NCBI GenBank assembly: GCA_964429745.1
Contig: CAYSDI010000102.1
Coordinates: 1-12,085 of the forward strand
Source of the DNA: WGOA01 sp964429745
GTDB lineage: Bacteria > Bacteroidota > Bacteroidia > Chitinophagales > BACL12
Length of the DNA stretch: 12,085 bases
Reading direction: 5' to 3'
Part shown: positions 1-6,230 of the stretch, in pieces
How positions within the stretch are numbered: position 1 is the first letter of the stretch
How the letters are laid out: each line of letters starts with the position of its first letter
Program-made: the position numbers and the translations under genes
Notes under the pieces: generated by a model
Databases searched by the model: none
What the model saw: the letters and a program-made list of their open reading frames with translations, nothing else
Told to the model about the DNA's origin: nothing

Positions 1-1069
1 CCAACTCTATGCCCGTGATCGTGCAGCCTGCCACTGTGCTGGAAAGTTCGTTGTCCCGTACATTTAATGTCGTGCTGCCGTTGTCTTCCAGGTAGATGCC
101 TACAGTACCAAAATCGGTTAACGTATTGTTCTCCACGATGACTGTTGTGATGGCCTCAAAGACTCCAATGCCGCGTTCAAAGTCACCACTGACCAAATCC
201 ATCGAGTTGTCGCTCACTTTAACGTAATCAAAACCCGTTAACTGAACACCGGTCTGGCAATCGTTGAAGGTGTTCGCTCCGCTTGTAGATGATCCAATCA
301 GCATGTCCGCAGTGGTCACGTTTGGGCTGCAAAAGCCCAAAATACCAATTCCCGTCAGCGGAGGGTTTACGTCAAAAATGTCCTCAAAGTCGCAGTTGCG
401 AATCAGCATGGTGCTGTTTGAAGAAACAATGCCGCGATCCAGGTTGGTAAAAACATTAGCGCCGCTTGAAGGGTTGCCAATGGCCAGACCCTGAGAGATT
501 GGCGTACTGCCGTCGTTCACTCCAATCACTTCTATGCCAATGCTGCCATAGGTAGCAGATGCTCCACTGGGCAAGGCGGTTGGAAATCCTCCATCAAAGG
601 TGGCATCAACCACAGACGCCGGATGAAGACCCGCCGTGTACACGGTAAACAACATGCCCCGGTAGTTGCTGATAAAGAACGCGCCGTCAATGGTCACGTC
701 GCCACTTGCCGTAAGGTTAACCGTGATGGCCGTCTCGGCACGGCAAATGATCGAAGAGCCATTCACCACCAATTCCGCTCCATTTTCCACTACAATGCCC
801 TCCCATAGCTCTGCTTTGGTGGTAACCAAAGTGCCCGAAGTAATGGTCAGTGTATTGCCAGAGGTGACCGATATGGCGTCACCGCCCGTAACCCCAACTT
901 GGCAATTGCTCCAAGTGGCATTCTGATCTACGTCAAAGGGCGTTTGCACTTCTACATCCTCCGCCGTCAATGTGGCCAGCATCCCGGAAGTGGACGCAGA
1001 AACATCATACACAAAGGTGGTCGGATCCCAGCCTCCAGACAAATTGCACTGGGCATTTATAATGTTCAT
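1..1069 (-). CDS. Repeat-rich, probably beta-helical surface protein (partial, C-terminus beyond left edge)
   Basis: From the ATG at 1069-1067 the minus strand stays open for 356 codons to the window edge. The protein is rich in N, T, S, G, V and I. It contains recurring short turns such as GIGVFE, VIVENNTLTDFGTVGIYLED and LNVRDNEL, the texture of right-handed parallel beta-helix repeats seen in secreted adhesins or carbohydrate-active proteins. No catalytic motif is recognised. A type IX sorting domain would be expected in the missing C-terminus, but this cannot be seen. The first codons after this ATG read MNIINAQCN, which looks like the tail of a signal peptide, not a true N-terminus. An upstream ATG at 1118-1116 encodes a basic start, MRRFRTSM, followed by a hydrophobic stretch. 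It lies 49 nt upstream and is therefore out of frame; one more CT in the (CT)6 tract would join the two. The true start is thus 1118 if the tract varies or is misread, and 1069 otherwise. Secretion and surface location are inference. Confidence 0.75.
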   Translation of the reverse strand, partial: MNIINAQCNLSGGWDPTTFVYDVSASTSGMLATLTAEDVEVQTPFDVDQNATWSNCQVGVTGGDAISVTSGNTLTITSGTLVTTKAELWEGIVVENGAELVVNGSSIICRAETAITVNLTASGDVTIDGAFFISNYRGMLFTVYTAGLHPASVVDATFDGGFPTALPSGASATYGSIGIEVIGVNDGSTPISQGLAIGNPSSGANVFTNLDRGIVSSNSTMLIRNCDFEDIFDVNPPLTGIGILGFCSPNVTTADMLIGSSTSGANTFNDCQTGVQLTGFDYVKVSDNSMDLVSGDFERGIGVFEAITTVIVENNTLTDFGTVGIYLEDNGSTTLNVRDNELSSTVAGCTITGIEL

Positions 1070-1076
1070 ATACAAT

Positions 1077-1089
1077 AGAGAGAGAGAGA
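1077..1089. repeat. Dinucleotide repeat (AG)6A, read as (TC)6T in the gene
   Basis: Six AG dinucleotides plus a terminal A lie between the two candidate start codons of the minus-strand surface protein gene. Adding one dinucleotide fuses the upstream ATG (1118) to the long ORF; in the present state that frame ends at a TGA about 35 codons on. A tract of this kind can change length by slipped-strand mispairing. Confidence 0.85.
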
Positions 1090-1171
1090 TAAGACATTGA
1101 AGTTCGAAATCGTCTCATGGCAACAAGTATTTTATGAATGAAAAAATACAATGCACTTTAAATATAAAACC

Positions 1172-1183
1172 ATTCGCGCGAAT
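1172..1183. promoter_or_regulatory. 12-bp perfect palindrome upstream of the surface protein gene
   Basis: ATTCGCGCGAAT is its own reverse complement. It lies about 55 bp upstream of the upstream ATG (1118) of the minus-strand gene, in otherwise AT-rich DNA, a suitable place for an operator. Just downstream on the minus strand lies TATATTTA, a weak match to a TAnnTTTG -7 box. A function is only inferred; a palindrome of this size can occur by chance. Confidence 0.3.
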
Positions 1184-1385
1184 TTTCCAGCCTCCCGTTG
1201 AGGTATTGACTCATGACGGCTGCGGCTTACCCTGTACATTTTGACGAAGAAAACAACCTAAGATTCTCAAAATCAGAACGATCATCCAAAACAAAGGCGA
1301 TTAAATTAATTTTATAAAGAAGCTTCAAAATCACCATTTATGAGGAAAGGCTAAAATTGTTGGATTTGCGATTAGGGGCAATCAT

Positions 1386-1514
1386 CTAAAGCCACTCTCC
1401 CTTTCCCGTTTCATAATACTCCCGTGACCATGTGATTATCGATCGTCGCAATAATTGGTGATAAATAGCAACGGCAATGATAAAGACCAACCAGAACCGT
1501 AAGGTAAAGGATAT
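1386..1514 (-). pseudogene. Possible remnant or tiny membrane protein ORF
   Basis: The minus strand is open for 42 codons between stops at 1517-1515 and 1388-1386. It reads a hydrophobic segment FWLVFIIAVAIYH followed by a basic and polar tail, LLRRSIITWSREYYETGKGEWL split around RR. This resembles the end of a membrane protein more than random translation. There is no ATG; the only plausible start is a TTG at 1490-1488, giving about 33 residues. A TATTTTTG promoter-like box lies upstream at 1558-1551. It may be the decayed C-terminus of a lost gene, a small single-span protein, or chance. No family is recognised. Confidence 0.22.
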
Positions 1515-1563
1515 CTAACCCAAGGCGTCAATTTTTACTGACAGCGAATACAAAAATAAATAG

Positions 1564-1649
1564 TGCCCAGGGCGGGAGTCGAACCCGCACGGCCGATTAT
1601 GGCCACGGGATTTTAAGTCCCGCGTGTCTACCGATTCCACCACCAGGGC
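1564..1649 (-). tRNA. tRNA-Leu, anticodon TAA
   Basis: The minus strand reads GCCCTGG (acceptor 5' side), a D arm containing GGTAGACACG, and an anticodon stem CGGGA/TCCCG around the loop CTTAAAA with anticodon TAA at 1615-1613. A long class II variable arm follows (GGCC-ATAATC-GGCC), then a T arm GCGGG-TTCGACT-CCCGC and the acceptor 3' side CCTGGGC with discriminator A at 1564. The long variable arm and A73 fit leucine. CCA is not encoded. Acceptor pair 5-68 is a U-U mismatch; the other six pairs are standard. The gene decodes UUA, and UUG by wobble. Confidence 0.97.
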
Positions 1650-1657
1650 AGCGGGGC

Positions 1658-1665
1658 CAAAATTA
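1658..1665 (-). promoter_or_regulatory. -7 box TAATTTTG of tRNA-Leu
   Basis: The minus strand reads TAATTTTG, a full match to the Bacteroidota -7 consensus TAnnTTTG. It ends 8 nt before the first base of the mature tRNA, so transcription would begin a few bases upstream of the tRNA. No clear TTG was seen at the -33 position. Confidence 0.6.
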
Positions 1666-1778
1666 CAGGAAGTTCCCTAAACGAGGTGCATTTCTTTTGA
1701 AAAGCCTGTGAATCTTCAGGGAGTCAAGACCCGGTAAGCCCAGTATTGCGGCAGTTCTGTTGCTACAGGGGCGCGTGC

Positions 1779-1789
1779 CCCTTCGCCCG
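1779..1789 (+). repeat. Copy of the interspersed motif CCCTTCGCCCG
   Basis: CCCTTCGCCCG followed by AAAAAAC lies in the intergenic region before the formiminotransferase-cyclodeaminase gene, just after a GGGGC/GCCCC hairpin. The same 11-mer occurs at 5480-5490 and 8028-8038 on the plus strand and at 8820-8810 on the minus strand. Confidence 0.7.
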
Positions 1790-1837
1790 AAAAAACTTGC
1801 CGCAGACCCCGCTCTGAAGGGTCAAAGCACGAATCCC

Positions 1838-1845
1838 TACCTTTG
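1838..1845 (+). promoter_or_regulatory. -7 box TACCTTTG upstream of formiminotransferase-cyclodeaminase
   Basis: TACCTTTG fully matches TAnnTTTG and lies 94 bp upstream of the ATG at 1940. This predicts a leader of about 90 nt, unlike hemE and ftsE. No good -33 TTG was seen. Upstream, at 1768-1781, lies a small GGGGC-GCGT-GCCCC hairpin, directly followed by one copy of the CCCTTCGCCCG repeat. Confidence 0.5.
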
Positions 1846-1939
1846 TGCCCGCAAGTCAGCCGCAGTTCAGGGATTGCTGCTCGCTTTGGCGACCCTGCTG
1901 AAGTACCGAGGCGCAACCACCTCGCAAGCCCTCTTAACC

Positions 1940-3628
1940 ATGAAGAAAATTATTGAATGTGTGCCCAATTTTTCAGAAGGCCGGGATCCGGCGGTTCTGG
2001 AGCAGATTACCGCAGCCATTCGCTCCACGCCTGGGGTGACCTTGCTGGATGTTGATCCTGGAAAGGCCACGAACCGCACGGTGGTGACCTTTGTCGGCGA
2101 GCCGGAAGCAGTGGTGGAAGGGGCTTTTCGCGGAATTTCGGTTGCGGCACGGCTCATTGACATGCGCCGGCACCAGGGCGAACACCCGCGCTTTGGGGCT
2201 ACCGATGTGTGCCCATTTATTCCGATTTCGGGGGCGGACATGGCCGATTGCATTGCTTGTGCCCAACAATTGGGCGAGCGGGTTGGCCGCGAATTGGCCA
2301 TTCCAGTGTATTTGTATGAATCGGCGGCAACAGCCCCTCATCGGAGCAACCTGGCGTCGGTTCGGGCCGGAGAATACGAGGGAATTGCCGCAAAAATCGC
2401 GCAACCGGATTGGAAACCCGACTATGGTCCTGCCCAATTCAACGCCCAAAGCGGCAACATTGCCATTGGCGCCCGGGGTTTTCTGGTGGCGTTCAACGTG
2501 AACCTGAACACCACCAGCGTTCGCCGCGCCAATTCGGTGGCTTTTGACGTGCGCGAAGCGGGCCGCATTCAACGCACGGGCGACGCAGTCAATGGTCCTG
2601 TGGTGATGGATGCCCAGGGAGAACCCCTGCGCATTCCGGGGGCCTGCAAAGCGGTTAAGGCTATCGGCTGGTACATTGAGGAATATGGCCTGGCGCAGAT
2701 TTCCATGAACCTGACGGACCTGACGCAAACGCCGGTGCATGGGGCCTTTGATGCCTGCGTAGAAAGTGCCCATCGCCGCGGCATGCGGGTGACCGGCTCG
2801 GAGCTGGTGGGGCTGATTCCGCGAAGTGCCATGCTGGACGCGGGGCGCTATTTCTTAGAGAAGCAGCAGCGCTCGGTCGGGGTTTCTGAGGCGGAACTGG
2901 TTCGGCTGGCCATTAAAAGCATGGGGTTGGACGAGTTGGTCCCGTTTGATCCGGCTAAGCGAATCATTGAGTATCGGATGGCGGCCGAGGGGGGCAACCC
3001 TTTGGTGGCCATGGACCTGCGCGCTTTCTGCGATGAAACAGCATCGGAGTCGCCGGCTCCTGGGGGGGGATCGGTGGCGGCCTATGCAGGTGCCCTCGGA
3101 GTATCATTAGGCACCATGGTGGCCAACCTCAGCAGCCACAAGCCCGGCTGGGATGACCGTTGGCGCGTGTTCTCGGACTGGGCTGAACAGGGCCAACAGC
3201 TCAAGGATAAGCTGCTGGCGCTGGTGGACGAAGATACCCGCGCTTTCAACCGGATCATGGACGCCTTTAAGTTGCCCAAAGAGAGTCCGGAAGAAAAGAC
3301 GGCGCGAAGCGCTGCCATTCAAGCGGCAACCCGCTACGCCATTGAAACGCCTTTTCAGGTGATGCAGCACAGCCTGCAAGCCCTGCCCCTGCTCAAGGCC
3401 ATGGTGCAGGATGGCAATCCCAATTCCGTGACCGACGCTGCTGTTGGCGCTCTTTGCGCCCGCAGCGCAGTGCTTGGGGCCTACCTGAATGTGCAAATCA
3501 ATTGCAGCGGATTAAAAGACCGGACCTTTGCTGATCAAGTGCTTATTGACGGCGCTCGAATGGCCGAAGAAGCCAAACAATTGGAGGCAGAAATTCTTGC
3601 CCTGACGCAGGAAAAGATCAAAGCCTAA
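1940..3628 (+). CDS. ftcd: Bifunctional glutamate formimidoyltransferase / formimidoyl-THF cyclodeaminase
   Basis: This cytosolic enzyme of histidine degradation moves the formimino group of N-formimino-L-glutamate to tetrahydrofolate, then releases ammonia to give 5,10-methenyl-THF. The 562-residue product has a formiminotransferase part from MKKIIECVPNFSEG to about residue 347. It includes RRHQGEHPRFGATDVCPFIP, in which H82 falls at the number of the catalytic His82 known from porcine FTCD. After a short linker comes the cyclodeaminase domain: APGGGSVAAYAGALG (373-387), a DEDTRAF element near 430, and GNPNSVTDAAVGAL (492-505). The length matches fused FTCDs (about 540 residues). The frame is open 60 codons further upstream, to 1760, but that part is not family-like and the promoter box lies inside it, so I start at 1940. 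No other hut genes are visible nearby. It may share transcription with the DUF1684 gene 59 bp downstream, though an AT-rich spacer separates them. Confidence 0.95.
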   Translation: MKKIIECVPNFSEGRDPAVLEQITAAIRSTPGVTLLDVDPGKATNRTVVTFVGEPEAVVEGAFRGISVAARLIDMRRHQGEHPRFGATDVCPFIPISGADMADCIACAQQLGERVGRELAIPVYLYESAATAPHRSNLASVRAGEYEGIAAKIAQPDWKPDYGPAQFNAQSGNIAIGARGFLVAFNVNLNTTSVRRANSVAFDVREAGRIQRTGDAVNGPVVMDAQGEPLRIPGACKAVKAIGWYIEEYGLAQISMNLTDLTQTPVHGAFDACVESAHRRGMRVTGSELVGLIPRSAMLDAGRYFLEKQQRSVGVSEAELVRLAIKSMGLDELVPFDPAKRIIEYRMAAEGGNPLVAMDLRAFCDETASESPAPGGGSVAAYAGALGVSLGTMVANLSSHKPGWDDRWRVFSDWAEQGQQLKDKLLALVDEDTRAFNRIMDAFKLPKESPEEKTARSAAIQAATRYAIETPFQVMQHSLQALPLLKAMVQDGNPNSVTDAAVGALCARSAVLGAYLNVQINCSGLKDRTFADQVLIDGARMAEEAKQLEAEILALTQEKIKA

Positions 3629-3687
3629 AATGCCGAAGTAAAACGGAATTTGCAACATAATTTTTTATATCCATAACATATTTTTTA

Positions 3688-4344
3688 ATGTACATAAGAT
3701 TTATTATGTTATTGTTGGCGGGTTTGATGGGTCCCGTTTACGCTGGACTTAGCCAAAGCGCCTATGTCCAGGAAATGGAAAACCAGCGCCAGGAAAAATT
3801 GGCGTCATTCCGGCAGAATGGTGCCCCGCCCTTCAAGACCGAGAAAGCCCGTAAATCCTTTACCGGGTTGGATTGGTTTCCCGCTGACCCCGAATGGCGT
3901 GTTAAGGCCAGCATCGAACCGTTTGACGAACAGGACACGCTGAGTTTTCCCACGTCTGCGGGAACGGAAAAGACCTTTATCCGCTACGCCCTGCTCATTT
4001 TTACTGTGCAAAATCAAACCGATACGCTGGAAGCCTACCGCAGCCTCCAGAACCTCCATCACCCGGAATACGGCAAATTGCTTTTTGTGCCCTTCACCGA
4101 CGCCAACAGCGGCGAATCCTGTTATGGCGGTGGTCGCTACCTGGACCCCGCTCTGCCGGATAACGGAGCCACAACACTTTGGTTGGATTTCAACGAGGCC
4201 TACAATCCGTATTGCGCGTATTCAGAGGGATGGTTTTGCCCCATTCCCCCGGCTGCCAATCAATTGCGCACGGCCGTCAACGCCGGGGAGAAAAATTACC
4301 CTGAAGCCGAGACCAGAAAGTCGAAAAAGAGCTATAAGCATTAA
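3688..4344 (+). CDS. Exported DUF1684 family protein
   Basis: A 218-residue protein beginning with a clear signal peptide: MYIRFIMLLLAGLMGPVYAG has one basic residue, a hydrophobic core and a likely cleavage after VYA. No lipobox cysteine is present, so a soluble periplasmic protein is most likely. The DUF1684 hallmarks follow in order: LDWFPADPEWRV near 61-72, LLFVPFTDA (131-139), GESCYGGGRYLD (142-153), LDFNEAYNPYCAY (166-178), FCPIPPAANQL (183-193) and VNAGEK (197-202). The biochemical role of the family is not established. The tail is lysine-rich (KSKKSYKH). The upstream spacer is very AT-rich with no Shine-Dalgarno. An alternative start at Met7 (3706) would keep a shorter signal peptide. 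The stop codon shares the palindrome TTAA with the stop of convergent hemE, a 4-bp tail-to-tail overlap. Confidence 0.9.
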   Translation: MYIRFIMLLLAGLMGPVYAGLSQSAYVQEMENQRQEKLASFRQNGAPPFKTEKARKSFTGLDWFPADPEWRVKASIEPFDEQDTLSFPTSAGTEKTFIRYALLIFTVQNQTDTLEAYRSLQNLHHPEYGKLLFVPFTDANSGESCYGGGRYLDPALPDNGATTLWLDFNEAYNPYCAYSEGWFCPIPPAANQLRTAVNAGEKNYPEAETRKSKKSYKH

Positions 4345-5360
4345 TACCGATACGCCTTAACTGCATCTACAAACGCGCGAACACCATCAAGCGGGGTGTC
4401 GGGATAAACGCCATGTCCGAGGTTGGCGATGTGAGGATTGCCGAATGAATCGAGCATGCGGCGGGTCTGTGCGGCGATTTCTGCCGGATCTGCGTAGAGC
4501 AGGCAAGGATCCAGGTTGCCCTGAAAAACCTTGTTACCAATGCGGTCGCGTACCACAGACGCCTCCTGCTGCCAATCCAGGCCAATGACGGCGCAGTCCA
4601 ATTGCGCCAGATCTTCGAGCGCAAACCAGGCATCTTTGGCAAAAACGGTGACTGGTACTTCCGGTACGGCCTGGCACAGCCGCTGCAACCGGGGAAGCGC
4701 GAATTCGCGGTACTGCGACGGGGAGAGCACACCCGCCCAGGAATCGAACAACTGAATAAGCTGGGCGCCGGCCTTTACCTGCGCCTGAATGTAGGCAATG
4801 GTGCCTTCCGTGATCTTGTCCAGCAGCAGGTTCGACAATTCCGGGGCCGTGTACAGCATACGCCGGGCATGGCTGAACGTCTTGGACCCTCCCCCTTCGA
4901 CCATGTAAGCCATCAGGGTCCAGGGGGCACCAGCAAAGCCAATCAGCGGAACCCGGTCATTCAGCGCTTGACGCGCCAGTCGAATGCCTTCTGTAACGTA
5001 GGCAAGATCTTCGGGGTGCGCAATCCTCAATCGCGCCACATCGGCCGCGGTGCGCACAGGGTCGGCGAAACGCGGCCCGACACTTTCCACCATGCTGTAC
5101 GGGAGGCCCATGGCCTCCGGAATCACCAAAATGTCGGAGAAAATGATGGCCGCATCCACGTCCAAGACGTCAACGGGCTGCAGCGTGACTTCACAAACCA
5201 GCTCCGGCGTGCGAACCAGCTCCAGAAAGCCAGAAACCGATGCGCGCAAGGCGCGGTATTCAGGAAGAATTCGGCCCGCCTGGCGCATGAGCCAAACAGG
5301 CGGTCGCTCCACGAGTTGGCCCGAAGCTGCGCGAAGGAGCAGGTCATTTTTGGCTTGCAT
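4341..5360 (-). CDS. hemE: Uroporphyrinogen decarboxylase
   Basis: HemE removes four carboxyl groups from uroporphyrinogen III to make coproporphyrinogen III in cytosolic haem synthesis. The 339 residues match the usual length of about 340. Visible landmarks are the first signature RPPVWLMRQAGR (19-30), with R26 and R30 as substrate-binding arginines; FSDILVIPEAMG (74-85), whose D76 corresponds to the essential Asp86 of the human enzyme; the second signature GFAGAPWTLMAYMVEGGGSK (141-160), containing Y152; FDSWAG (205-210); and NLGHGV (313-318) with H316. The ATG at 5360 is the only sensible start because the family N-terminus begins there. A TAATTTTG -7 box ends just 4 nt upstream, so the mRNA may be leaderless. 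Divergent from the ftsE-like gene; overlaps the DUF1684 gene by 4 bp at the 3' end. No other hem gene is adjacent. Confidence 0.97.
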   Translation of the reverse strand: MQAKNDLLLRAASGQLVERPPVWLMRQAGRILPEYRALRASVSGFLELVRTPELVCEVTLQPVDVLDVDAAIIFSDILVIPEAMGLPYSMVESVGPRFADPVRTAADVARLRIAHPEDLAYVTEGIRLARQALNDRVPLIGFAGAPWTLMAYMVEGGGSKTFSHARRMLYTAPELSNLLLDKITEGTIAYIQAQVKAGAQLIQLFDSWAGVLSPSQYREFALPRLQRLCQAVPEVPVTVFAKDAWFALEDLAQLDCAVIGLDWQQEASVVRDRIGNKVFQGNLDPCLLYADPAEIAAQTRRMLDSFGNPHIANLGHGVYPDTPLDGVRAFVDAVKAYRY

Positions 5361-5364
5361 GGCG

Positions 5365-5372
5365 CAAAATTA
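5365..5372 (-). promoter_or_regulatory. -7 box TAATTTTG abutting the hemE start
   Basis: Minus-strand TAATTTTG is a full TAnnTTTG match and is identical to the box in front of tRNA-Leu. It is separated from the hemE ATG by only CGCC. Bacteroidota transcription usually begins a few bases after this box, which would put the start at or next to the A of the ATG. Confidence 0.55.
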
Positions 5373-5394
5373 CGGGCAATTTGGCAGGCAAACT

Positions 5395-5509
5395 GCGCGG
5401 AGCACCACCACCTTTCGCCCGAAAGCAAACACAGCGTTCTGCCCGACAAACACGCTGGCAGTTGCCCGGAGCACCACCGCCCTTCGCCCGACAAACACGT
5501 TTTCCAACT
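5395..5509. repeat. A-B-B-A-B array of 22-24 bp units between hemE and ftsE
   Basis: The divergent spacer is built from adjoining units that each begin GCCCG or GCGCG. The units are A1 5395-5416, B1 5417-5440, B2 5441-5463, A2 5464-5485, and B3 from 5486, decaying by about 5509. A1 and A2 (consensus GCSCGGAGCACCACCRCCYTTC) agree at 19 of 22 bases. B2 and B3 share the 14-mer GCCCGACAAACACG. B1 is a looser copy, GCCCGAAAGCAAACAC. The array lies between the two promoter boxes and touches neither. A 22-bp relative of unit A recurs at 8012-8033 beside the assembly gap. It could be a mobile or expanding repeat, or a set of regulator sites about two helical turns apart; the sequence does not decide. 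Confidence 0.75.
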
Positions 5510-5525
5510 CCTGCTGGTTCTTCCC

Positions 5526-5533
5526 TAACTTTG
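5526..5533 (+). promoter_or_regulatory. -7 box TAACTTTG abutting the ftsE start
   Basis: TAACTTTG is a full TAnnTTTG match and is separated from the GTG start codon at 5538 by GCGG. The spacing is the same as in hemE and implies a leaderless or nearly leaderless mRNA. No strong -33 TTG was found. Confidence 0.55.
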
Positions 5534-5537
5534 GCGG

Positions 5538-6230
5538 GTGTCAGAACACGTCATCGACATTCGCCGCGGGGCCATTTACCAGGGCCAGACCCTGGTGCTC
5601 AACGAGGTAGAGCTGAGCATTGGCGCGGGCCAATTCGTTTACCTGATCGGTAAAACCGGCAGCGGCAAAAGCAGCCTGCTCAAAACGCTTTACGCAGACC
5701 TGCCGCTGATGGATGGCGAAGCGGACGTGGCGGGCTTTCCGCTGCACCGCATGGACCCCAAACAGGTGCCTTACCTGCGCCGCAAACTGGGCATCATTTT
5801 TCAGGATTTCCAGTTGCTGATGGACCGAAGCGTATACGATAATTTAGCCTTCGTTCTGCGGTCTACCGGCTACAAAGACCAGGCGCAAATCAAGGTCAAA
5901 ATTGACAATGCGCTGAGCAAGGTTGGCCTGCAAACCAAGGCCCATAAGTTTCCCTTTGCGCTCAGCGGTGGCGAACAACAGCGGGTGGTGATCGCGCGGG
6001 CCATCATCAACAAACCGGAGGTCATTTTAGCGGATGAGCCTACGGGCAACCTGGACCCGGAAACCTCTGACGACATTATCACGCTGCTCTGGCGCATTGC
6101 GCGCGAGTCGCGGACAGCCGTTTTTATGGCAACGCACAATTACAACCTGCTCGAGAAATTTCCCAGCCGCATCATCAAGTGCCGGGATGGCCGCGTTATG
6201 GAAGACGCGGAGCAAATAGTGATCTCGTGA
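5538..6230 (+). CDS. ftsE: FtsE-like ABC transporter ATP-binding protein
   Basis: A 230-residue ABC ATPase with all nucleotide-binding motifs: Walker A GKTGSGKS (38-45), Q-loop IFQDFQLL around Q89, signature LSGGEQ (142-147), Walker B VILADEP (162-168), and the switch histidine in MATHNY (H200). The motif set LADEPTGNLD with MATHN and the short length fit the FtsE/LolD/MacB group. FIGKTGSGKSS-type Walker A and early KTLYADL fit the protein annotated as FtsE in Bacteroidota, which with FtsX links the divisome to cell-wall hydrolases at the inner membrane. No ftsX is next to it here, so the exact subfamily is an inference. Translation starts at GTG 5538, placed by the -7 box 4 nt before it. The last 35 bp overlap the 3' end of the convergent glycosyltransferase gene. 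Confidence 0.85.
   Translation: MSEHVIDIRRGAIYQGQTLVLNEVELSIGAGQFVYLIGKTGSGKSSLLKTLYADLPLMDGEADVAGFPLHRMDPKQVPYLRRKLGIIFQDFQLLMDRSVYDNLAFVLRSTGYKDQAQIKVKIDNALSKVGLQTKAHKFPFALSGGEQQRVVIARAIINKPEVILADEPTGNLDPETSDDIITLLWRIARESRTAVFMATHNYNLLEKFPSRIIKCRDGRVMEDAEQIVIS

Larger units (their letters stand above)
1119..1563. other. Gene-poor stretch between the surface protein gene and tRNA-Leu
   Basis: AT-rich DNA with no convincing full gene. Two minus-strand reading frames might be remnants or very small genes. One is 1227-1337, ATG to TAA, 36 residues, containing LIAFVLDDR. The other is the hydrophobic frame at 1386-1514, listed separately. A TATTTTTG at 1558-1551 on the minus strand matches TAnnTTTG and could drive the latter. 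No plus-strand gene or clear terminator was seen. Confidence 0.5.

Noticed and set aside
1760..1939. A 60-codon N-terminal extension of formiminotransferase-cyclodeaminase
   Set aside because: The family N-terminus starts at MKKIIECVPNFSEG (1940). The extension is not family-like, and the TACCTTTG promoter box and a repeat copy lie inside it.
5395..5509. CRISPR array
   Set aside because: The units adjoin each other without unique spacers, differ from one another, and no cas genes are present.
4602..5528. Long plus-strand open frame of about 300 codons opposite hemE
   Set aside because: It is antisense to the fully conserved hemE, with low-complexity composition rich in R, H and Q and no recognised motif. 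It is a shadow of GC-rich codons.
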